Below are positions 57,369 through 64,000 of a DNA stretch of 64,000 nucleotides, piece after piece. This stretch comes from Lewinellaceae bacterium (lineage in GTDB: Bacteria > Bacteroidota > Bacteroidia > Chitinophagales > Saprospiraceae). Location: the NCBI GenBank assembly GCA_020636005.1, contig JACJYR010000008.1, forward strand, positions 1 to 64,000. Reading direction: 5' to 3'. The notes below the pieces were generated by a model. The model did no database searches. It was given only the letters and a program-made list of their open reading frames with translations, and was not told the DNA's origin. The translations under genes were made by a program, and so were the position numbers. Position 1 is the first letter of the stretch. Each line of letters starts with the position of its first letter.

Positions 57369-58093
57369 CACCACTCCAAACCCTCATCGTGGACGACGAG
57401 CGGCCAGCCGTCGAACTCCTCGCCGCCTACGCCGCCAAGATTCCCGAACTGCACCTCGCCGGTACGGCCCATAGCGCCATCGCCGCCAAGTCCATTTTAC
57501 AGGAAAAGAAAATTGACCTCCTCTTCCTCGACATCCAGATGCCCGACCTCACGGGGCTGCAACTGTTGAAAATGCTGAAAAACCCGCCTGCCGTCGTGCT
57601 GACTACGGCCTACTCCGAGTTTGCCCTCGAAGGCTACGAACTCGATGTCGTGGATTATCTTTTGAAGCCTATTGAGTTTGAGCGGTTTTACCGGGCGGTG
57701 GGCAAGGCAGTTGGCAGTTCTCAGCCGGTAGCCGGCAAGCCACCGTCAGATGGTACTTTTAGGGAAACCAGTGAGGATTACTTTTTTGTAAAAACAGACC
57801 ACCTCATCGTTAAGGTCAATTTCGCCGACATCCTTTTCATCGAAAGCCTGCGGGAATATGTGCGCATCCACACGCCCACGGAGCGCATCGTGGCCAGGCT
57901 GGCGCTGCAGCGGCTGGAAGAGTTGTTGCCGCCCAAAAATTTCATCCGCACCCACCGGACGTACATCGTCAATATTGATAAAGTGCAAAAAATCGAGGGC
58001 AACCTGTTGCACATCGGCAAGGAGCGGCTACCCATCAGCAAGGGGAAGCGGGAGGAGTTTTTGAAGTTCGTGGAGGGGAAGGGGGTTTGGTGA
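57365..58093 (+). CDS. LytTR-family response regulator
   Basis: The 242-residue protein has a receiver domain with Asp56 in DLLFLDIQMPDLTG and Lys-containing YLLKPIEFERF near 97, followed by a LytTR DNA-binding domain (about 140-240; HLIVKVNFADILFIESLREY, FIRTHRTYIVNIDKV). It is the partner of the LytS kinase at 55607 but is separated from it by an antitoxin/PIN pair whose stop overlaps its start. Confidence 0.93.
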   Translation: MTPLQTLIVDDERPAVELLAAYAAKIPELHLAGTAHSAIAAKSILQEKKIDLLFLDIQMPDLTGLQLLKMLKNPPAVVLTTAYSEFALEGYELDVVDYLLKPIEFERFYRAVGKAVGSSQPVAGKPPSDGTFRETSEDYFFVKTDHLIVKVNFADILFIESLREYVRIHTPTERIVARLALQRLEELLPPKNFIRTHRTYIVNIDKVQKIEGNLLHIGKERLPISKGKREEFLKFVEGKGVW

Positions 58094-58136
58094 CCAGCAA
58101 CTTCTAAAGGCGGCTGACCGTTTTAACCAAAAAACT

Positions 58137-58153
58137 TTAACTTGCGTAAAATT
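58137..58153 (+). promoter_or_regulatory. Uma2 leader motif (TTAACTTGCGTAAAATT)
   Basis: It differs at two positions from the motif at 48150-48166 before the second Uma2 gene and lies 9 bp before this Uma2 ATG. Confidence 0.4.
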
Positions 58154-58162
58154 CAGCCCAGC

Positions 58163-58723
58163 ATGGAAGTTTTAGAAAAATTATTGACCTACCAGGAATA
58201 CCGGGAAATGGAGTTCGACGAAGACGACAACTTCCAGTACGAGCTTTTAAACGGCGTATTAATGAGAAAGGCATCCCCCACTATCCAGCACCAGCGCACC
58301 GCTGGAAACATCTATTTCAGAATGCGGCTTTATGTTGAAGAAAAAAAGCTTGGCGAAGTCTTTTCTGCTCCGCTTGATGTCGTGCTGAACGAACACAATG
58401 CCCCTCAGCCCGATGTCTTTTTTGTTGGCAAGGACAAAAAGTATATCCTTGACGAGGAAGAACAAGTTGTTATCGGCATCCCGGACATCATTGTTGAAGT
58501 GCTTTCCCCAGGCTCGGTCAAAAAAGACCGCATCACCAAAAAGAAAATCTACGAGCGCTGCAAAGTGCCGGAATTCTGGGTGGTTGACCCATCCTACCGC
58601 AATGTTGAAATTTACAAACTCGCCAGCGATGTTTACGAATTGGTTGATTTCATCGAAGAATCCGGTTCGGTGAAATCCTCCGTTTTGGAAGGTTTTGAAT
58701 TGCCGTTGGATAAAATTTTCTAA
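58163..58723 (+). CDS. Uma2 family endonuclease
   Basis: The 186-residue protein is the third Uma2 in the window: LTYQEYREMEFDEDDNFQYE start, QPDVFFVG with a metal aspartate near residue 81, DIIVEVLSPGSVKKDRITKK near 108-127, and YERCKVPEFWVVDP. It is 69 bp downstream of the LytTR regulator. ATG 58163 gives the canonical start; a TTG at 58142 is in frame. Confidence 0.9.
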   Translation: MEVLEKLLTYQEYREMEFDEDDNFQYELLNGVLMRKASPTIQHQRTAGNIYFRMRLYVEEKKLGEVFSAPLDVVLNEHNAPQPDVFFVGKDKKYILDEEEQVVIGIPDIIVEVLSPGSVKKDRITKKKIYERCKVPEFWVVDPSYRNVEIYKLASDVYELVDFIEESGSVKSSVLEGFELPLDKIF

Positions 58724-58788
58724 ATACTTTTTCCGAGCAAATCCCAACCATTCTTTTCTTTCCATCTGTCTCTAAGGAAAATTAATCC

Positions 58789-59544
58789 ATGAAATACCTA
58801 TCTGTACACGTACTACTTTCAATTTTTTTATTTGCAAGTTGTAAAAAGGAAACTAGTATACAGCCAAATGAAAAACCCAATATCAACCTGCGCATCAAAT
58901 CCATCGCATATAGTGGCTGGTCGGACAATGGCACCAAATTGTTTTCATATGATAATGAAGGCAGGTTGGCACGGACCTATAATGAAAAAAGAAAGGAGGC
59001 TTTTTCATTCCTCTATGGCGATAATGGCAAGCTAGAAAAAAAAGCTAGAATAACTTATTATTCGGGCATTGAGGACACTGCTTCCTGGGAAATTTTCTCG
59101 TATGACGAAAATGGGTACCTCGTTCAAGAAATCAACTATGGAAAAGATACAACGTATTCCTCCACCCACAATTACAAAGTTGACGGTACGGGCAGAATTG
59201 TTGAAGTAAAAACCGATTACCCCAACGGGTTTTTACGGTATAAATATTTTTGGAAAAACGGCAATGCCGTAAAGAGGGAAGATTATAATGGAAATGGGCT
59301 TATGCACGAGTGGCTTTATGAGTATGATAGCAAAATAAGCCCTTTCTGCCTTACACAGGAGTATATTGAGGCACCCGAATATGCCACCCAAAATAATGTG
59401 ATCAAAACTACGGTTAAAGATTACACTGGACTACTTGATCTTATCGCTAACCCAATGATATACAATCATGATTATAACCAAGACGGCCTGCCCACAAAAA
59501 TTTCAACTAATTTTGGATGGACATTAGAGTATGAATATGAATGA
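58789..59544 (+). CDS. YD-repeat-like lipoprotein
   Basis: The 251-residue product has a lipoprotein signal (SIFLFASCKKE, Cys19) and beta units of YD-repeat type (LFSYDNEGRLARTYNE, SYDENGYLVQEINYG, VDGTGRIVEVKTDY), as in DUF4595-like lipoproteins of Bacteroidetes. Base composition is more AT-rich than in neighbours. Function is unknown. Its stop is 1 bp from the convergent flippase-like gene. Confidence 0.75.
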   Translation: MKYLSVHVLLSIFLFASCKKETSIQPNEKPNINLRIKSIAYSGWSDNGTKLFSYDNEGRLARTYNEKRKEAFSFLYGDNGKLEKKARITYYSGIEDTASWEIFSYDENGYLVQEINYGKDTTYSSTHNYKVDGTGRIVEVKTDYPNGFLRYKYFWKNGNAVKREDYNGNGLMHEWLYEYDSKISPFCLTQEYIEAPEYATQNNVIKTTVKDYTGLLDLIANPMIYNHDYNQDGLPTKISTNFGWTLEYEYE

Positions 59545-59545
59545 C

Positions 59546-60511
59546 TTAACGGCGCCTATATAATGCCCCCACTGGCACTCCCACCCCCAAAACCAACCAA
59601 AACTCAAACACCCGGAACAGCAGCATAATGGCAATCCCCTCCGCCGCATCATATCCCAACCGGGTCAGCACATAAGAAAGCGATACCTCGATGACGCCGA
59701 ACCCCCGGAAAAACGGCGACACCGTGAGAAACAGCACCTGAACCACATAGCCCACCAGCGCCGCTTCCCAGGATGCTTTGGCCCCCAGTGCCAGCATGGC
59801 CAGGTACAGATGCAGCACACCTACGATCTCGATGCCGATGGACGCCAGCAGCACCGCCCAAACCGCACCCCTGTCCACTTTTTCGGAGCGCATCACTGCC
59901 CAGTCTTTTTCAAAATTTGAAAACCGTTTTGCCAAAAACCTGTACACCAGGCCTTTTGAAAACAGTGAACGAGCGGCCCAGGCCAACGCCCCCACCATGC
60001 CCACCAGCCCGAGGAACACCAGCCAATCCAACCGACCTGTGGTTTCATAAAAAGCGCCCCAGGCCAGCACGGGCAGCGCCACCACCGCCACCGAAAAGAT
60101 GCCCATGAAAGCATAAATCGAAGACGCCACATGGACGTTCGTTTTTTCAAATCCCTGGTTCTCCAGCCTTTTGGTGAAAAATGCCAGCGAGGTGAGGCCG
60201 CCCATCGGCAGGAAAGTGCTGGCCAAATTCCGCCGCAAAAAGAGCGACATGCCCGTAAGGATGGGCAACCGGCGGTTGACGGCCCTGAACGAAAAAACAT
60301 ACATCAACCCCTGCAGCCAAATGTAAACGCCCGTCAATGCAACACCCGCAAGCAGGCAATCCAGCCGGGCATGTGCCAGCAGCGGCAGGATTTGCCGCAC
60401 CTCCCCCGCATTCGCACGAACGAACCAGACGGCCAGGGCAATGCACACCCCAAGAAATAGGATTTGGAAAAGAAGGGTGCGGTGGGTTTTAAAAAATCCA
60501 GTTGAAAGCAT
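59546..60511 (-). CDS. Lysylphosphatidylglycerol synthase/flippase-like membrane protein (UPF0104)
   Basis: The 321-residue integral membrane protein has about eight helices and the family landmarks FLRRNLASTFLPMGGLTSL near residue 85-105 and FFRGFGVIEVSL near 270, as in the AglD/MprF-type TM domain. Members move or modify lipids and glycolipids. It is encoded 121 bp after the LytTR regulator on the same strand, with an inverted array in the gap. Confidence 0.82.
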   Translation of the reverse strand: MLSTGFFKTHRTLLFQILFLGVCIALAVWFVRANAGEVRQILPLLAHARLDCLLAGVALTGVYIWLQGLMYVFSFRAVNRRLPILTGMSLFLRRNLASTFLPMGGLTSLAFFTKRLENQGFEKTNVHVASSIYAFMGIFSVAVVALPVLAWGAFYETTGRLDWLVFLGLVGMVGALAWAARSLFSKGLVYRFLAKRFSNFEKDWAVMRSEKVDRGAVWAVLLASIGIEIVGVLHLYLAMLALGAKASWEAALVGYVVQVLFLTVSPFFRGFGVIEVSLSYVLTRLGYDAAEGIAIMLLFRVFEFWLVLGVGVPVGALYRRR

Positions 60512-60524
60512 ATTTATGTCATTG

Positions 60525-60632
60525 TTTGAAGTTGTTTGAAATTTGTTTGAAGGTAGTTTGAAATCGCTGGGGCTCAGCCATTTTCATACGATTTCAAACG
60601 ATTTCAAACCATTCAAACCATTTCAAACAACC
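60525..60632. repeat. Intercistronic inverted array of TTTGAAA units
   Basis: GTTTGAAGTTGTTTGAAATT on the left is mirrored by ATTTCAAACGATTTCAAACC-type sequence on the right, four to five units per arm. It fills the gap between the LytTR regulator and the flippase-like gene. Confidence 0.7.
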
Positions 60633-61397
60633 TCATCTTTCATTCATCCATCTTAAAAAATCAGTAGCCTTCGCCTTGCTCACGGTCACAGGGTCAGGCG
60701 TTCGGAGCGCCAATTTTACGGATAATTTTCTGGCAAAGTCATTCTCCACATGGCGCACGGCGTCGAAGTTGACGAGGTACTGGCGGTTGGCCCGGTAGAA
60801 CTGTTTTTCATCCAGCATACCCTCCAACTCCTCCAGCGTGTGCGGCAGGTGGTAGCTTTCGCCCTTGAAATTGTAGAGCCAGGTGTTGTCGCCCAGCACG
60901 GTGAAAAAGGCAATGTCCTGCACGGCGATGGGCAGGAATTTCCCCTGAAAAGAAACAAGGAAACTGGTCTTTTTGGAAGATTGCATGCGCTCCACCGCCC
61001 TGGCCAGTTTTTCCAGATCGGGGTTGCCGTCTTTGTAAAAAGCGGCCAGCGACTTCACTTTTTCGATGGCACGGCCCACCGTTTTTTCATCAAAAGGTTT
61101 TAGGATATAGGCCACGCCGTTCGTTTGGAAAGCCTGCACGGCGTAGTCGTCGAAGGCGGTGCAAAAGATGATGGGGCAGCGCACTTCGGCCTCTTTGAAA
61201 ATATCAAAGCTCAGCCCGTCGGCCAGTTGGATGTCGAAAAAGGCAAGGTCGAGCGGTGGGCTTTTTTCTAAAAAGGCGACTGTTCCTTCCACGCTGTCCG
61301 TCATTTTGACGATTTCGGCGGTGGGTTCTACTTCTTTGATGGTGTTGGCCAGGTCAATGGCGGTGCGGGGTTCGTCTTCGGCAATTAGAATCTTCAT
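60633..61397 (-). CDS. LytTR-family response regulator
   Basis: The 254-residue protein has a receiver domain with Asp55 in LAFFDIQLADGL, acidic EDE at 7-9 and YILKPFDEKTVG near 102-113. A LytTR DNA-binding domain follows (about 150-250; FLPIAVQDIAFFTVLGDNTW, FYRANRQYLVNFDAV). It is paired with the LytS kinase encoded just upstream at 61525. An inverted array lies between the two genes. Confidence 0.93.
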   Translation of the reverse strand: MKILIAEDEPRTAIDLANTIKEVEPTAEIVKMTDSVEGTVAFLEKSPPLDLAFFDIQLADGLSFDIFKEAEVRCPIIFCTAFDDYAVQAFQTNGVAYILKPFDEKTVGRAIEKVKSLAAFYKDGNPDLEKLARAVERMQSSKKTSFLVSFQGKFLPIAVQDIAFFTVLGDNTWLYNFKGESYHLPHTLEELEGMLDEKQFYRANRQYLVNFDAVRHVENDFARKLSVKLALRTPDPVTVSKAKATDFLRWMNER

Positions 61398-61412
61398 TTT
61401 CTCTTATTACTT

Positions 61413-61508
61413 GATTGGAACGCGGATTTGGCGGATTGGACGGGTTTACGCGGATTTTTTTAGTGATCCGTGAAAATCCGTCACATCCGCCAAATCCGTG
61501 TTCCAATC
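61413..61508. repeat. Inverted array of GCGGATT units (copy B)
   Basis: GATTGGAACGCGGATTTGGC and its mirrored arm ending CGTGTTCCAATC enclose GATTTTT-type loop sequence. It fills the LytS-LytTR gap and belongs to the same family as 43957-44065. Confidence 0.75.
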
Positions 61509-61524
61509 CTATCTAGTTTGAATG

Positions 61525-62526
61525 TCAATTAATCAACGGCAAAAAAACAGTGAACCATTCCTCCGTTTTTTCCACTTCAACCCCTTTTCCCGCCAGCAAC
61601 TGGTAGCGGTGCTGGATATTCTCCAGGCCAGTGCCGGTGCCGTTTTCTACTGATTTTTTGGGCTGCAAATTGTTCCGTACGGCGATCTGCTGCGGGTCGG
61701 GCGAAAAGATTTCAATGGCCAACGGCCGGTCCATGCTGACGACGTTGTGCTTGATGGCATTTTCCAGCAACAACTGAAAAGTCAGTGGCGGCACGCCCGT
61801 AGCCAGCAGTTTCTCTGGCAAGTTTATTTTCAAATTGAAATTGTCGCCAAAACGGGTTTTCAATAAAAATGAATAGGACTGCAGCATTTCCAGTTCCTCC
61901 CGCACGGTCACCTGTTGGCGGGGGTTGCTCTGCAGCAGGTAGCGATAGACCTCCGACAGGTGGACGATAAATTCGGGCGCTTCGGCGTCGTTGGTTTTCA
62001 CCATGCTTTTCAGGGTGTTGAGGGCATTGAAAAGGAAATGCGGGTTCACCTGCTGGCGCAACAGGTTGAGCTGGGCGTTCACGTTTTCTTCCTTCAGGCG
62101 GGCGTTCTCCAGGGCAATGTTGCGGCTGCGGCGCTGGAGCTGCATGGCGTAATAAATGACGAGGATGATCGCATTGTGGAACATGCCCCGCAAGAAGTAA
62201 AACCAGATGTTGTCGCTCTGCCGGAAATTGTAATGCACGATGCTTTCGACACCCAGTACGATGGCCGTGCCGACGGTGAAAATAAGCGCCGCCCGGAACA
62301 GGAACAGCCGCCGGGAACTGCCCGAAGAAAGCCGCTGCTGGTAGTCGTCCACAAAGAAATTGAAGCGCCAGATCAGCCAGTTGCACACCAGGATGGCCGC
62401 AAAGTCGGCCCAGATGATGCCCTCCTCCCGGTAGTCGCCGAGGGCGTACTGGCGGGCTATCTCGATGGTGGCCAGGATGATGGCCGACCAGAAGGCGATT
62501 CTATATCTGCTTTTGAAAAAGTCCAA
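61525..62526 (-). CDS. LytS-family sensor histidine kinase
   Basis: The ~333-residue protein has four N-terminal helices (from RIAFWSAIILATIEIA) and a His_kinase domain with phospho-acceptor in QQVNPHFLFNALNTLKSM, N box LLLENAIKHNVV and glycine box GTGTGLENIQHRY. The start is uncertain: there is no ATG before the first helix, and TTG 62526 (LDFFKSRYRIAFW) is chosen because codons further upstream translate an ATTCACCATT-type repeat (HHSPFTINHSPF). Confidence 0.88.
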   Translation of the reverse strand: MDFFKSRYRIAFWSAIILATIEIARQYALGDYREEGIIWADFAAILVCNWLIWRFNFFVDDYQQRLSSGSSRRLFLFRAALIFTVGTAIVLGVESIVHYNFRQSDNIWFYFLRGMFHNAIILVIYYAMQLQRRSRNIALENARLKEENVNAQLNLLRQQVNPHFLFNALNTLKSMVKTNDAEAPEFIVHLSEVYRYLLQSNPRQQVTVREELEMLQSYSFLLKTRFGDNFNLKINLPEKLLATGVPPLTFQLLLENAIKHNVVSMDRPLAIEIFSPDPQQIAVRNNLQPKKSVENGTGTGLENIQHRYQLLAGKGVEVEKTEEWFTVFLPLIN

Positions 62527-62576
62527 GTTTGGGAATGGTGAATGATTAATGGTGAATGGTGAATGGTGAATAACAC
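62527..62576. repeat. GGTGAATG-type tandem repeat
   Basis: Iterated GAATGGTGAATG units lie immediately before the LytS start, the same unit as in the hairpin at 45302-45365 but without an inverted arm. Confidence 0.6.
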
Positions 62577-62759
62577 GGCATTCATAGCAGCAAATTTTAG
62601 GAAAAAGATGGAGCTTGAGCAACAGGTCACTGGCGAAACGGGCATTTTTAGGGGTAAAACGGGCGATGGGGCTGCTCAATTCACCTGCTTTCGGGCGGAA
62701 CTTTGCAAAGGAAATCACAACCGCAAACACATCACATTTAACCAAAAAAATTATCGGAC

Positions 62760-64000
62760 ATGAATAAAATGAAATTGTATATCGTGCTCGCCGCCTTTCT
62801 CGGCAGCGGCCTCACCCTCGGGGGCTATAAATTATTGGAAAAGGACAACGTGCAAATCATCCACACCGCCAATGATGCTCCCAAAGCCCATTTTACCGGC
62901 TTGAACAACACCACCACGATGGTGGCCACCGACTTTACCGTAGCTGCCGAACAGACCCTCCCAAAAGTCGTCCACATCAAAGTGACGCAGAAAATGAAAG
63001 GCCAGGCATTCAGCCCCTTCGGCGGGCAGCAGATGCCGGAAGAGTTCCAACGGTTTTTCGGCCCATTTTTCAACAGCCCCAACGGACGTGGCGAAGCACC
63101 GGAAGAATTCAAACAGGAAGGCTCCGGCAGCGGCGTCATCATCAGTCCGGACGGCTACATCGTGACCAATAACCACGTGGCTGGCGATGCCGATGAAATA
63201 GAGGTGTCGCTGTACGACAAGCGCACTTTCAAGGCTGAACTGGTGGGCAAAGACCCCTCCACCGACCTCGCCTTGTTGAAGATTGACGCCAAGGATTTGC
63301 CCTATGTCGCCTTTGCGAATTCTGACAATATAAAAGTGGGCCAATGGGTAGTCGCTGTCGGCAACCCGTTCAACCTGGAAAGCACCGTGACCGCTGGTAT
63401 CGTGAGTGCGAAGGGAAGAAGCATCAACATCAATACCGACAAAGCTCCCATCGAGGCTTTCATCCAAACGGATGCGGCAGTGAACCCCGGTAACTCTGGC
63501 GGCGCATTGGTGAACCTGGACGGCGAGCTAGTCGGTATTAACTCGGCCATTGCCTCCCCGACGGGCAGCTATGCGGGCTATTCTTTCGCAGTACCTTCCA
63601 ATTTGGTGGGCAAAATAGTGGACGACCTGCGCAAGTACGGCGTGTCGCAACGGGCCTTCCTCGGCGCCCGCATCCGCACGGTGGACGGCAATTTTGCCAA
63701 AGAACAAAAACTGGACATGACCAGCGGCGTCTGGATTGACGAAGTGAACGACAATTCCGCCGCCAAAGAGGCCGGCCTGGAAAAAGGCGACATCGTCACC
63801 GCCATTGATGGGGTAACGGTGACCGAATCCCCCGCATTTATCGAGCAGATTGGCCGCCACCGCCCTGGCGACAAGGTCACGCTGACCTATCTCCGCAATG
63901 GCAAGGAGCGCACCACCGTTGCCACCCTGAAAAATGCCAGCGGCAATACCGATACTGTCACCAAAGCCACTTCCCTCTCAATGGCTGCCCTCGGCGCCGA
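62760..64000 (+). CDS. HtrA/DegP (Do-like) serine protease, 3' end beyond window
   Basis: At least 413 residues are in the window. A signal/anchor segment (MNKMKLYIVLAAFLGSG) precedes a trypsin-like domain with the catalytic triad His139 (VTNNHV), Asp169 (STDLALL) and Ser246 (NPGNSGGAL), then a PDZ domain (about 305-390; GVWIDEVNDNSAAKEAGLEK). It is a periplasmic protease/chaperone that degrades misfolded envelope proteins. A second PDZ domain is probably cut off by the window end. It is divergent from the LytS/LytTR pair. Confidence 0.95.
   Translation, partial: MNKMKLYIVLAAFLGSGLTLGGYKLLEKDNVQIIHTANDAPKAHFTGLNNTTTMVATDFTVAAEQTLPKVVHIKVTQKMKGQAFSPFGGQQMPEEFQRFFGPFFNSPNGRGEAPEEFKQEGSGSGVIISPDGYIVTNNHVAGDADEIEVSLYDKRTFKAELVGKDPSTDLALLKIDAKDLPYVAFANSDNIKVGQWVVAVGNPFNLESTVTAGIVSAKGRSININTDKAPIEAFIQTDAAVNPGNSGGALVNLDGELVGINSAIASPTGSYAGYSFAVPSNLVGKIVDDLRKYGVSQRAFLGARIRTVDGNFAKEQKLDMTSGVWIDEVNDNSAAKEAGLEKGDIVTAIDGVTVTESPAFIEQIGRHRPGDKVTLTYLRNGKERTTVATLKNASGNTDTVTKATSLSMAALGA

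Overview
This window reads as a chromosome segment of a Bacteroidota bacterium, most likely from the Saprospirales (Saprospiraceae/Haliscomenobacter-Lewinella type). The evidence is: an ECF sigma factor, FecR anti-sigma factor and STN-domain TonB receptor set; type IX secretion (T9SS) C-terminal sorting domains on several large secreted proteins; a DUF1501/DUF1800 pair; LytS/LytTR two-component pairs; TAnnTTTG-type -7 boxes; three Uma2 nucleases; and a XisH/XisI pair. The species is an inference. No rRNA, tRNA or CRISPR array was seen.

Layout. 1-2.2 kb: minus-strand fucose-type genes (FucP-like permease, L-fuconolactonase-like amidohydrolase). 2.3-7.5 kb: sigma factor, FecR, TonB receptor and a small haem-motif lipoprotein. 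7.5-8.2 kb: a repeat-rich gap with a dispersed ~105-bp repeat that is split by a 220-bp MITE-like element. 8.2-16.4 kb: a repeat lipoprotein, a second STN-TonB receptor, MmcQ/YjbR, YdeI, an FtsH fragment, a MITE, and a sigma factor paired with a membrane-anchored beta-barrel protein. 16.7-25.1 kb: Uma2, a SNF2 helicase whose coding sequence carries microsatellite tracts, a beta-propeller histidine kinase with a LuxR-type regulator, and an Rpn-type nuclease. 25.5-43.5 kb: surface and secreted proteins (tail-fibre/S74 adhesin, T9SS proteins, a 1969-residue PQQ-type dehydrogenase with Ig/DUF11 repeats, DUF1501/DUF1800) plus 3-methyladenine glycosylase I.

43.5-54 kb is the most unusual part. A complete drug/solute efflux operon runs on the minus strand in the order TolC, HlyD-like, ABC ATPase, ABC ATPase, permease, permease. 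Four of its five gene junctions are each filled by a plus-strand cassette: XisH-XisI; antitoxin-like + PIN + nucleotidyltransferase; Uma2; small protein + HNH nuclease. Each cassette ends between 15 bp short of and 4 bp overlapping the stop codon of the operon gene it faces, and three of the four carry their own TAnnTTTG box. The fifth junction is a perfect 26-bp hairpin. The operon mRNA would have to be antisense to every cassette, as in a non-contiguous operon.

54-64 kb: a hemerythrin-like protein, a lipocalin-like lipoprotein, a LytS kinase and LytTR regulator separated by an antitoxin/PIN pair with its own promoter and operator-like dyad, a third Uma2, a lipoprotein, a flippase-like membrane protein, a second LytS/LytTR pair, and the start of an HtrA/DegP protease that runs off the end. 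Intercistronic gaps here and at 41-45 kb are filled by hairpins built from iterated 7-10-nt units, several unrelated in sequence but alike in architecture.
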